This document shows, in pieces, positions 56,122-64,000 of a DNA stretch of 64,000 bases. Numbering within the stretch: the stretch's first letter is position 1; the number at the start of each line of letters is the position of its first letter. A program made the position numbers and the translations under genes. Source of the DNA: Bacteroidales bacterium (GTDB lineage: Bacteria; Bacteroidota; Bacteroidia; Bacteroidales; UBA932); the NCBI GenBank assembly GCA_022648685.1, contig JALCMW010000002.1:124001-188000 (forward strand), given 5' to 3'. Below the pieces are notes generated by a model, which saw only the letters and a list, made by a program, of their open reading frames with translations, was not told the origin of the DNA and did not search any database.

Positions 56122-59100
56122 TAAAATCCTATGTTAACTCCGAGAGTGACGGACGTAGGGGTAGGATAACGGCCCCTGTCTATATTCTGAAGCAAAGAAC
56201 TCTGGTTATACGCTCCGATTTCCGGATCGTATCCCGAATATTTGGTGAAAGTATACAGATTCTGTGCATTCACATAAATCCTAAAAGAAGCAAGTTTCGT
56301 TTTTTCAACAAACTTTGACGGAACTCTGTAAGCTATGGACAGATTTTGAATTCTCAGGTATGATCCGTCTTCGATCCATCTGGTACTCATACGGCAATTC
56401 TGATTGGGATCATTGGCAGCGGCACGCGGCATAAGATAGTCGTATTTCCCGGATTTGCCGGTTCCGGAAATAAGGGTCCCGCTATCATCAACCCTGGCCC
56501 TGTCAAGGACTGTCGCATTCTGATTGTCCCATATGGACATCATACTTTCAGTCCTATACCTTGAAAAGTTGAGCACATCCCCGCCAACTGAACCGGTCAT
56601 TGCCAAAGTCACATCCCAGTTACCTATCATGAACTTGTTCGTAAAGCCGAACGTGAAATCAGGATTGGGATCTCCTATGACAGTCTGATCTTTTTCATCA
56701 ATGACTCCGTCTTTGTGTATGTCCTTGAATTTGATATCACCAGCATATACCCCGGTTTTCTTATTGACAAGATTCACTTTGGAATTCGAAGGATCCGGAA
56801 CCTGTACGGGACTTGAAAGGATATCCTGCTCATCTGTGAACAAGCGTTCTGCAACATAGCCGTAAAATACGCCTATTGGCCTGCCAACCATTATCTTTGT
56901 TGCCGTCTGGAATCCTGAATACCAGTCTACGGCACCGGATATTGTCTGGGTATCGCTGTTCAATGCATCTACGTTGTTCCTGTTCAAAGAGAATACAACG
57001 TTGGTAGACCAATTGAAATGAGAATGTACGATATTCTGGGTGGTAAGGTTAAGATCTACACCTTTGTTGCTGGTCTTGCCCATATTGACCATAGGGGTAG
57101 CTATGTCCTGATAGGTGGTGGTACCTCCAAGATATGCCGGAACTGACAGCTGGAGAAGAAGGTCGTTCGAATACTTAAGATATCCGTCGGCCGTAAAGTT
57201 TATCCTGCCGTCAAAAAAGCCAAGATCAAGACCCATGTTATATTGCTCGGAAGCCTCCCACTTCAAATTCGGATTGGCAATGTTCGACATATAATAACCT
57301 ACACCCATAGGCGTTGTCATCGTATTCATCTTAGCACTGTAAAGGAATGAATTTATATTCGAATTCCCCACCATTCCGTAGCCTACCCTCAATTTGCATT
57401 CGTTCATCACATCTTTGAGATTCCCGTAAAAATTTTCATTGGAAATCCGCCATGCAAGAGCGGTGGAAGGGAAATAGCCCCATTTATGATTTGAACCGAA
57501 TTTGGAAGAAGCATCTGCACGCAATGTGGCAGTAGCATAATATCTTTCGCTATAATTGTAATTGAGTCTGGCGAAAGCCGAAACCATCGTCTGGCTGTCT
57601 TTGCTTCCGGAATTGGATACGAAATCACCGTCTTCGGTAACAATATGGATAATGTCTGTCGAAAGATTCTTCTTGATTATCTGATTGCTGCTCCATTCCG
57701 ATGAAGATAACTCGGATCCTATCATGGCCCCGAAATTATGCTTTTCTGCAAACACCTTGTTATAATTTGCATAAGTCTTCCATATCCAGTATATGGAATG
57801 ATCTTCTTTCTGCATTATCTGATTCGTATCGCTTGATAACAATCCGAATGAATAAGTAGGGACAAAACAAGTGTTGTGATTGTCCGAATAATCATAACCA
57901 TATTCGGAACGTACGGTAATATCTTTGTAGGGTTTTATGCTAATATAGAAATTACCCATCGTACGATTGCGTTTGTAATCGTTGTTTTTCATCAAAGCCA
58001 ACCATACGGGATTGTAATTTGAAGCTCCGTTTACATTTTCGGGACCGGCCCAATCGCCATCGAAATCGTAAACGGGAATATTCGGCTGCATTGTCAGAGC
58101 CTGAAGTACGACACCATCCGTACCATCATTATTAGTAATCACTTCATCCGTATGGGTAAAAGCGAGCGATGCTCCTGCTTTCAGCCATGGATGGATTTCG
58201 GCATCTATGTTAAGTCTGGAATTGAAACGCGTGAAATCGGATCCGATGATGACACCGTCCTGATCTGTATAACCGCCGCTGGCGGCAACCTGGATTTTGT
58301 CAGTACCTCCGGTGACAGATATCGAATGTGAATGCATCCATGCTTTTCTGAAAACTTCATCCTGCCAATCGGTACCTTTTCCGAGAAGGGAAGGATCTTT
58401 GTAAACATCGTCAAGGGTAAGATTGAGATCCTGGCATAGACCTGCCTGATATTCTGCATATTCCCTCAGATTCATCATATCCAGCTTGTTTGTAATCATC
58501 TGGACAGTAACATATCCGTCATAAGTTATGTCGGTATGTCCGGCACGGCCCCTGCGTGTCGTTATGATGACAACGCCGTTTGCACCGTTGGCTCCATAAA
58601 TGGCGGTAGCCGAAGCATCCTTGAGAATATCTATGCTGACTATATCCGAAGGGGATATGGTAGAAAGGGGATCAACCTTGTTTTGGCCGTTTGTTCCCCC
58701 GGCCCAATCGAAACCGGCGATCTCGTTGCCTTTGCCGGAAAACGGAATTCCATCGATTATATACAAAGGTTCATTTGTATTATTGATGGAGTTTATACCA
58801 CGGACACGAATGGAACTTGCAGCTCCGGGAGCACCGGAATTGGCTGTAATCTGCACACCGGAGACCTTGCCCTGAAGCATCTGGTCCACGCTGGTTGCAA
58901 TTGTCTCCTTTAGTTTGTCTCCGTTGACGGAAGCGACCGCACCTGTCAGATCCTTTTTCTTTACGGATCCGTAGCCGATTACGACCGTTTCATCCAGAGC
59001 CGTGGCTTCTTCGAGAAGAGCCGCATCTACGGGTTTTCCCTGATACTCTATTTTCTGAGTAGTGAAACCCATCATAGTGAACACAAGCATCTCGCCCGTT

Positions 59101-59303
59101 TTGACAGGTTTGATGGAATATCGGCCGTCCGAACCGGTAATCGCATAACGGGTATTATCATTCCCGACAGTAACGACCACTCCCGGAAGAGGCAGCCCGT
59201 CAGATGCTGAAGTGACAGTACCGCTGACACTTGCATTCTGACCCAAAAGCCTGATGCTCATAAAAATAAGCATTGCCAAGCCAGTTATTAATTTTCTGTT
59301 CAT
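56121..59303 (-). CDS. SusC-like TonB-dependent receptor of the mannan locus
   Basis: A 1060-residue receptor. The signal peptide ends RLLGQ, then a carboxypeptidase-regulatory-like domain (VSGTVTSASDGLPLPGVVVTV), the DETVVIGYGSVKKKDLTGAVA TonB-box region split by the SusC pattern, plug motifs (SIRVRGINSINNTNEPLYIIDG, SIDILKDASATAIYGANGANG) and a barrel with a terminal VTLGVNIGF strand. It moves mannan oligosaccharides into the periplasm. The start at 59303 gives the signal peptide; the upstream 26 codons overlap the previous gene's tail and are rejected. It lies 32 bp after GH5-CE7. Confidence 0.95.
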   Translation of the reverse strand: MNRKLITGLAMLIFMSIRLLGQNASVSGTVTSASDGLPLPGVVVTVGNDNTRYAITGSDGRYSIKPVKTGEMLVFTMMGFTTQKIEYQGKPVDAALLEEATALDETVVIGYGSVKKKDLTGAVASVNGDKLKETIATSVDQMLQGKVSGVQITANSGAPGAASSIRVRGINSINNTNEPLYIIDGIPFSGKGNEIAGFDWAGGTNGQNKVDPLSTISPSDIVSIDILKDASATAIYGANGANGVVIITTRRGRAGHTDITYDGYVTVQMITNKLDMMNLREYAEYQAGLCQDLNLTLDDVYKDPSLLGKGTDWQDEVFRKAWMHSHSISVTGGTDKIQVAASGGYTDQDGVIIGSDFTRFNSRLNIDAEIHPWLKAGASLAFTHTDEVITNNDGTDGVVLQALTMQPNIPVYDFDGDWAGPENVNGASNYNPVWLALMKNNDYKRNRTMGNFYISIKPYKDITVRSEYGYDYSDNHNTCFVPTYSFGLLSSDTNQIMQKEDHSIYWIWKTYANYNKVFAEKHNFGAMIGSELSSSEWSSNQIIKKNLSTDIIHIVTEDGDFVSNSGSKDSQTMVSAFARLNYNYSERYYATATLRADASSKFGSNHKWGYFPSTALAWRISNENFYGNLKDVMNECKLRVGYGMVGNSNINSFLYSAKMNTMTTPMGVGYYMSNIANPNLKWEASEQYNMGLDLGFFDGRINFTADGYLKYSNDLLLQLSVPAYLGGTTTYQDIATPMVNMGKTSNKGVDLNLTTQNIVHSHFNWSTNVVFSLNRNNVDALNSDTQTISGAVDWYSGFQTATKIMVGRPIGVFYGYVAERLFTDEQDILSSPVQVPDPSNSKVNLVNKKTGVYAGDIKFKDIHKDGVIDEKDQTVIGDPNPDFTFGFTNKFMIGNWDVTLAMTGSVGGDVLNFSRYRTESMMSIWDNQNATVLDRARVDDSGTLISGTGKSGKYDYLMPRAAANDPNQNCRMSTRWIEDGSYLRIQNLSIAYRVPSKFVEKTKLASFRIYVNAQNLYTFTKYSGYDPEIGAYNQSSLLQNIDRGRYPTPTSVTLGVNIGF

Positions 59304-59335
59304 CTTTAGTGTTAATAAGTTATTACTGGTTAATG

Positions 59336-61843
59336 TTATTCTGTATATCGTCCGAAAAATCCGCCGACGGCTTTCCACCATCCGGCTTCACGCTCCACAT
59401 GATGTCCGGACATTGGAAAACATATATATGTTTTCGGGGAATCGATCAAGTTATAACCTGAAAAAACAGCATGGGGCGGACAAACGGTATCCTGAAGACC
59501 GAATCCCATCAGTACAGGACAAGTTATCCTGTCGGTAAAGTTCTTCACGTCGAAATAAGAAAGCATCCGATAAAGATCCGCATCCGGGATGCCAAGTGAT
59601 TCCGCTTCCGGAAGGACCTGGTTTGCTGGCCATTCGGCCATCTTGAAATAATCGGGGAAATCGGAAAGGAAAGGAACGAAAGGAGCTATGGCCCGTATCC
59701 TATGGTCAAGCGACGCAGCTATCAAAGTAAATGCACCACCCTGGCTGCCCCCTTCTGCGAAAATTTCATCGGGATCCGTCTTTTCTCTTGAAGCTACGAA
59801 ATCAACAACCCTTACCACATCCGCAAAAGCGAATTTGTAATAATATGTATCCCTGCTTCCCAGTCCTCTCACAACCCAATCGTTTTCAGCACCGTTAGCT
59901 TTGCACAACCCCTGGCCGCGCACGCTAAGTTGGAATGAAATAGAATTCGGATCGGAATCGGGATCTTCATACCATGGATCTGACCCGTAGCCCATATATG
60001 TTATGAATACAGGATATTTGCCGTCTTTGACAGGTTCGATATATATACCTGATATACTAATTCCGCCAAGTGATTTCATATGCACAATATAAGTCCTTCG
60101 TATGCTGTCGGAACGTTCAGGCAGCAATTCAAGCCTGTAATCGGGAGATACGGAAGCAAGTTCCGCCAGATTGTCCGACCAGAATTTATCGAAATCAGGC
60201 TGTTTGTCCTGGGGAGAAACAATCTCCCCGGGACGGCAGCCGACATTAAAAAAGGAACCTGTTGTCGTATTGTTTATAGGATATTTTTTTCCGTCCGCAG
60301 TTTCGATATGGAAATAAGCCCGGTAAAAACCCGGGGACAGTTTAAAACGGAATGAAACGGTGTCGATTCCGGAGGAAATCTTTACCGATTTGGATAAAAC
60401 GGGAATATCCCTGTCATCGGTCAAATGCATACAAAGCTTGCCTTTAACGCCATAGCGGTCATCCGTAGCGACTCTAAGGCAGGCTTTGCAGCAATACATC
60501 CAGTTGTTTTCCAATAACACGGAAGCTGTCACGGGGCAAATCAAATTCAAAGCCGAAGCAGCCTTCTTTATCAAAGACAGAGTACTGTTATCGGACACAT
60601 AAACGGAATTCAGGCCCTGCGGTTCCTGAGCAGGATCACCGCAATAGGCATCCCCTTCAGACCAATATATATTGTCCGGTGACTGCGGAGCTTCGCCTCC
60701 CCATCCCCAGAAATCTATTCCGGCAAAGAGGCCTCCGCGTTTCCCGGATTCGACAAGCCTGGACAAGATATGGCTATAATACTCATCACGACAAGTGGTG
60801 GTCGAGGTTTTGCTGAAACTGAACCCGTCGCGCGGAAAACCGAACTCTTCAAGCACTACCGGTTTGGCATATTTGCGGGCAACGGCAAGATGAGCATCTA
60901 TATAATCATCGGTTTTCCTTATCGCCTGCGGAAGATTTTTCTTAAGAGTGGAATCCGTGACCCAGTTCCAGTTATAAGGCCAGATATGAATAGTAAGATA
61001 ATCTATGTCGGGGCACGAGTGTATTTTCTCATACAGATTCATGCTGTTCTCACATCCCCACGAGCCTTCGCTTCCTGTTGAAACCATGTGATTCCCGTCT
61101 ATTGATTTTATAAGGGCAGCGCATCTGCAAAGCCAGTCCGCAAATACAGAACGGACACTGTCCGATGAACTGAAACAGCGAGGCTCATTGCAAATCTGCC
61201 ATGAAAAGATGACCGGATCATCTTTATACGCCTTGCCGGTAATGGAATTAACCCTGGAAACTATTGCTTTTATATGATTTGCAAAAAGAGCTTTGGCTTT
61301 GTCATCGGTTACGAATTTGCTTGCGAAAGCCATATATGCCGGCCATCCGTCTTTTGCGGGAATCACCGCTTTTCCTGCTCCTGCCCATTCCAGATACTGG
61401 GTATACCCTCCGGACCACTCCCATGCATTATTAAGATAAAGGACTGCCGACATCCCCCTTTTGCCCATTTCACTGAGAAGGAAATCCAGACCTTTCAAAA
61501 TATTGTCATCATAAACTCCCGGTTTTTTCTGAAGGGTAGGACTGATCTTTGTCTGTATTCCGTCAGGACCGTCACCGCCGACAAGTACACGAAGATTTGT
61601 GACTCCAAGTGATTCAAGTGAATCAAGTTCCCTTAAAAGACGGGGCCTGTCACCACCAATTCCTTCAGAACCCAATATGGGGCCGTACCAGAAATTGGCT
61701 CCCACGAAATATCCGGGGACATCTCCGGAACCGCGGACAAAAGCGCCATTGCTAACTTTCCAAAAAGCAGTTTTCGAAAAGAGACCGAATTCTGAAGTCA
61801 GAAATAATATAGGAAATACAATTAAGGTTATCAGTTGTTTCAT
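59336..61843 (-). CDS. GH5 beta-mannanase fused to CE7 acetyl esterase
   Basis: An 835-residue secreted two-enzyme protein (signal peptide to about 24). Residues 25-435 form a GH5 barrel close to subfamily 7: acid/base Glu220 in WQICNEPRCF, nucleophile Glu333 in VVLEEFGFPRDG, YLTIHIWPYNW. Residues about 440-530 are a linker beta domain. Residues 535-835 are a CE7 acetyl-xylan-esterase-type alpha/beta hydrolase: Ser700 in EGGSQGGAF, Asp785 in GLQDTVCPP and His814/815 in SGHHVE. One protein can thus cut and de-acetylate acetylated (gluco)mannan. It is the first gene of the locus, with a strong promoter and a palindrome 3-51 bp upstream. No stop or frameshift separates the halves. Confidence 0.9.
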   Translation of the reverse strand: MKQLITLIVFPILFLTSEFGLFSKTAFWKVSNGAFVRGSGDVPGYFVGANFWYGPILGSEGIGGDRPRLLRELDSLESLGVTNLRVLVGGDGPDGIQTKISPTLQKKPGVYDDNILKGLDFLLSEMGKRGMSAVLYLNNAWEWSGGYTQYLEWAGAGKAVIPAKDGWPAYMAFASKFVTDDKAKALFANHIKAIVSRVNSITGKAYKDDPVIFSWQICNEPRCFSSSDSVRSVFADWLCRCAALIKSIDGNHMVSTGSEGSWGCENSMNLYEKIHSCPDIDYLTIHIWPYNWNWVTDSTLKKNLPQAIRKTDDYIDAHLAVARKYAKPVVLEEFGFPRDGFSFSKTSTTTCRDEYYSHILSRLVESGKRGGLFAGIDFWGWGGEAPQSPDNIYWSEGDAYCGDPAQEPQGLNSVYVSDNSTLSLIKKAASALNLICPVTASVLLENNWMYCCKACLRVATDDRYGVKGKLCMHLTDDRDIPVLSKSVKISSGIDTVSFRFKLSPGFYRAYFHIETADGKKYPINNTTTGSFFNVGCRPGEIVSPQDKQPDFDKFWSDNLAELASVSPDYRLELLPERSDSIRRTYIVHMKSLGGISISGIYIEPVKDGKYPVFITYMGYGSDPWYEDPDSDPNSISFQLSVRGQGLCKANGAENDWVVRGLGSRDTYYYKFAFADVVRVVDFVASREKTDPDEIFAEGGSQGGAFTLIAASLDHRIRAIAPFVPFLSDFPDYFKMAEWPANQVLPEAESLGIPDADLYRMLSYFDVKNFTDRITCPVLMGFGLQDTVCPPHAVFSGYNLIDSPKTYICFPMSGHHVEREAGWWKAVGGFFGRYTE

Positions 61844-61845
61844 AT

Positions 61846-61894
61846 CATACCATCGTGGTATGCAAAAGTAACTAGATAACCTATGCTAAACAAA
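61846..61894 (-). promoter_or_regulatory. Promoter and palindrome of the mannan operon
   Basis: On the minus strand TTTG (61891-61894) and TACTTTTG (61863-61870) are 20 bp apart, the full Bacteroidetes consensus. Transcription would start near 61856. A perfect palindrome CATACCA-TCG-TGGTATG (61846-61862) covers the start point and ends 2 bp before the ATG. It could be an operator or a 5' hairpin. The neighbouring AraC protein is the obvious candidate regulator. Confidence 0.75.
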
Positions 61895-61950
61895 TATGAA
61901 TTTATCTATTTTTAACAAAAAATTAACATCATATTAACAAAAAAACATCA

Positions 61951-62829
61951 TTATATGGTTACCATATTCTTCCTGTACATTTCCCTGAATGCCCTGGGAG
62001 TAGAACCCCTGCATGACTTGAAAATACGATTGAAATTGGACAGATTGTTAAAACCGCATTCATAGCATATTTCGGAAACATTTTTCGTCGTATCTACAAG
62101 CATCCTGGCAGCATATCCCAATCTGACATCTTCGATATAACCAGAAAGAGTCTTTCCCGAACGAAGTCTGAAAAAACGGCTGAAAGCCACAGGGCTCATC
62201 CCGACAAGACCCGCCAGATCCGCCAGTCGCAATGTTTCCTGGTAATGATCGTTTATATACTGCTTAACGACTGCCACCCTGCGGCTTTCCGTATTCCTTT
62301 CCGCATGGGCGAAAGAACTGCTGGCCAATATCCGTGAACCTTCGCTCACAGAAAGTTCATAAAGCAGATATAATGTTTTCAGAAATTGCACGAATCTTTT
62401 CGGTTCGCTGGCCAGGGTGTCAAGGACATTATAAACTTTCATTATCGTTTCCAACGGAAAAGCAAGACCGTGCTCCGCCTTTTTGAGCATGGAAGAAATG
62501 GACGCGAACTGATTCTTGGCATAGATTTGCGCATCGAACAGACCCGGAGAGAACTGGATCGTTATCTCCCTGATGTCAGGAGACTTGCACGTTCCCTGCT
62601 CCCAAACATGCTCAAGGCCTTCGCCCGCTATGAGTACAAGATCGTAATCCCCTATAGTTTCCACACTGTCCCCTACGATTCTTCGTACGCCGGAAGCATG
62701 TTCGATGAAATTGATTTCAAATTCCTTATGCCTGTGCAGCGGATATGTGAATTGCTTCTTATGGCGTTCCACAATATGGAAACAGTCTTTTTCCGACAAC
62801 GGGGTTATTTCTGTAAGGACTTCGCTCAT
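61951..62829 (-). CDS. AraC-family transcriptional regulator
   Basis: A 292-residue regulator. An N-terminal cupin-like sensor domain (FTYPLHRHKEFEINFIEHASG, with DYDLVLIAGEGLEHVW) is joined to a C-terminal pair of helix-turn-helix motifs (LRLADLAGLVGMSPVAFSRFFR and VSEICYECGFNNLSNFNRIFK). It sits between the mannan operon and the divergent epimerase gene, so it probably senses a mannan breakdown sugar and activates both. Its own -7 box is TATATTTG at 62852-62859, giving a short leader. Confidence 0.9.
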   Translation of the reverse strand: MSEVLTEITPLSEKDCFHIVERHKKQFTYPLHRHKEFEINFIEHASGVRRIVGDSVETIGDYDLVLIAGEGLEHVWEQGTCKSPDIREITIQFSPGLFDAQIYAKNQFASISSMLKKAEHGLAFPLETIMKVYNVLDTLASEPKRFVQFLKTLYLLYELSVSEGSRILASSSFAHAERNTESRRVAVVKQYINDHYQETLRLADLAGLVGMSPVAFSRFFRLRSGKTLSGYIEDVRLGYAARMLVDTTKNVSEICYECGFNNLSNFNRIFKSCRGSTPRAFREMYRKNMVTI

Positions 62830-62851
62830 ATTCTAAATGTTTTTGTTTGTG

Positions 62852-62859
62852 CAAATATA
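62852..62859 (-). promoter_or_regulatory. -7 box for the AraC gene
   Basis: TATATTTG on the minus strand, 23 bp upstream of the ATG at 62829, matches TAnnTTTG. No clear -33 box was seen. Confidence 0.5.
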
Positions 62860-62946
62860 TAATACTATCATAAGATATAATGATACTTTTATAACTTTTT
62901 CATAAAAACAGGTTTCATTATTTGATTATGTTACCCATACAAACGC

Positions 62947-62954
62947 TATATTTG
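62947..62954 (+). promoter_or_regulatory. -7 box for the epimerase gene
   Basis: TATATTTG matches TAnnTTTG, with TTTG at 62921-62924 (22-bp gap, slightly long). Transcription from about 62961 leaves a leader of roughly 7-13 nt, depending on the start codon used. Confidence 0.5.
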
Positions 62955-62967
62955 TATAAACCGCATA

Positions 62968-64000
62968 ATGATAATGGAGTATAATATAAAAGACTTTGCA
63001 GGAGAACTGGAATCCTGTCTCCGGAAAAACATCCTGCCTTTCTGGATAGAGAAAATGCAAGACGGGAGAGGAGGGTTTTACGGGGAAATGACGGGAAAAG
63101 GATTGCTCGTAAAAGAGGCTCCAAAAGGTGCCATACTTAATGCCCGAATTCTCTGGAGCTTCTCGGCCGCCTACAGGCTATTCGGAAACAAAGAATATCT
63201 GGATATGGCCGAAAGGGCGAAAAGATACATCATAGATAATTTTTACGACAAGAAAAACGGAGGCGTATTCTGGAGCCTCAACGCCGACGGAACCCCGCTG
63301 GACACGAAAAAACAAATTTATGCCATAGGCTTTGCAATTTACGGACTAAGTGAATTCGCAAGGGCAACGGAAGACAAAGAAGCTTTGGACTATGCGGTAA
63401 AACTATATCGTGATATAGAGGGACATAGTCACGACAAACTAAAGGGAGGATATCTGGAAGCCTTCACGAAGGAATGGGATGAAATAGCGGATATGCGTTT
63501 GAGCGACAAAGACAGAAACGACTGCAAAACAATGAATACCCATTTGCATATTCTTGAGCCATATACGAATCTGCTGCGTGTATGGAGAGATCCCGGACTG
63601 GAAAAAAGAGTACGCGACCTTCTGGATATATTCATAAACAAAATCCTGGACAAAAATACAGGGCATCTGCGATTGTTCTTCGATAAGGATTGGAACAGCA
63701 CTGACTATACAGTGTCATACGGACACGATATCGAGGCTTCATGGCTGCTGCACGAGGCTGCAATGATTCTGGGGAATCGGGATATCCTAGCCGCAATGGA
63801 ACCGTGGGTAAAAAAAATAGGGAAAGCGGCTTTCGAAGGTTTCGCTAGGGGAAAGGGAATGATATATGAAAAACACGGCGACGGATCTAAGGATGGAGAA
63901 AGGCATTGGTGGGTACAGGCTGAAACCGTTGTGGGCTATTTCAATTTATGGCAGAATTTCGGCGACGCCGAAGCTTTAAGAACAAGCATCGACTGCTGGA
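62968..64000 (+). CDS. Cellobiose/mannobiose 2-epimerase, C-terminus cut by window edge
   Basis: The frame is open from ATG 62968 (or the second ATG 62974) to the right edge, giving 344 residues of a family that is usually about 390-410 long. It belongs to the N-acylglucosamine 2-epimerase superfamily. Visible marks are AILNARILWSFSAAYRLF, NKKNGGVFW-like KKNGGVFWSL, MNTHLHILEPYTNLLRVW, SYGHDIEASWLLHEA and ERHWWVQAETVVGYFNL, which carry the catalytic His and Glu residues. It converts mannobiose to mannosyl-glucose, the substrate of the GH130 enzyme of this locus. It is divergent from the AraC gene. Confidence 0.92.
   Translation, partial: MIMEYNIKDFAGELESCLRKNILPFWIEKMQDGRGGFYGEMTGKGLLVKEAPKGAILNARILWSFSAAYRLFGNKEYLDMAERAKRYIIDNFYDKKNGGVFWSLNADGTPLDTKKQIYAIGFAIYGLSEFARATEDKEALDYAVKLYRDIEGHSHDKLKGGYLEAFTKEWDEIADMRLSDKDRNDCKTMNTHLHILEPYTNLLRVWRDPGLEKRVRDLLDIFINKILDKNTGHLRLFFDKDWNSTDYTVSYGHDIEASWLLHEAAMILGNRDILAAMEPWVKKIGKAAFEGFARGKGMIYEKHGDGSKDGERHWWVQAETVVGYFNLWQNFGDAEALRTSIDCW

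Noticed and set aside
59336..61843. Two separate genes (GH5 and CE7) joined by a sequencing error
   Set aside because: The frame is continuous through a linker domain, with no internal start signal, stop or signal peptide before the CE7 half.

Overview
The window looks like a Bacteroidales chromosome. Signs are SusC/SusD pairs, surface lipoproteins with BACON, IPT and fimbrillin-like domains, FISUMP proteins, a BtuB/BtuG-type pair, and promoters of the TAnnTTTG (-7) class, sometimes with TTTG 19-20 bp upstream. No 16S rRNA is present, so nothing finer than order level is claimed.

Layout. 1-4.1 kb: the start of a SusC-type receptor (cut by the left edge) and, divergent from it, two surface lipoproteins. 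4.2-8.7 kb: a large FISUMP/fimbrillin-like lipoprotein followed by about 2 kb of non-coding, repeat-rich DNA with a GC-rich island whose ends pair. 8.7-18.5 kb: mostly housekeeping genes: pnuC-like, Nudix, a corrinoid-type TonB receptor with its BtuG-like partner, copper ATPase, CYTH, nadD, gmk and fba. 18.5-31.9 kb: a SusC/SusD locus carrying phosphoesterases and a GlpT-type transporter instead of glycosidases. 32-37.5 kb: kdgK-eda, grpE-dnaJ, rplS, tRNA-Arg and a serine beta-lactamase-like protein. 37.5-43.6 kb: a second FISUMP lipoprotein with an upstream 46-residue peptide, an AsmA-like giant and tRNA-Leu. 43.6-64 kb: a mannan utilisation locus.

The mannan locus is a ten-gene, one-direction cluster led by a GH5-mannanase/CE7-esterase fusion. 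It continues with SusC, SusD, two glycan-binding lipoproteins, GH26, GH3, GH26, a GH130 phosphorylase and a GPH symporter. An AraC regulator lies just upstream, and a divergent cellobiose/mannobiose 2-epimerase (cut by the right edge) lies beyond it. Together these can de-acetylate and cut mannan outside the cell, import oligosaccharides, epimerise the reducing mannose and phosphorolyse Man-Glc to mannose-1-phosphate.

The least expected system is at 18.5-31.9 kb. The order glpT-like, metallophosphoesterase lipoprotein, SusC, SusD, BACON lipoprotein, hairpin terminator, then a metallophosphoesterase-GDPD fusion suggests a SusCD-type system for glycerophosphodiesters (phospholipid head groups or glycerol-phosphate polymers). 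This is an inference from domain content.
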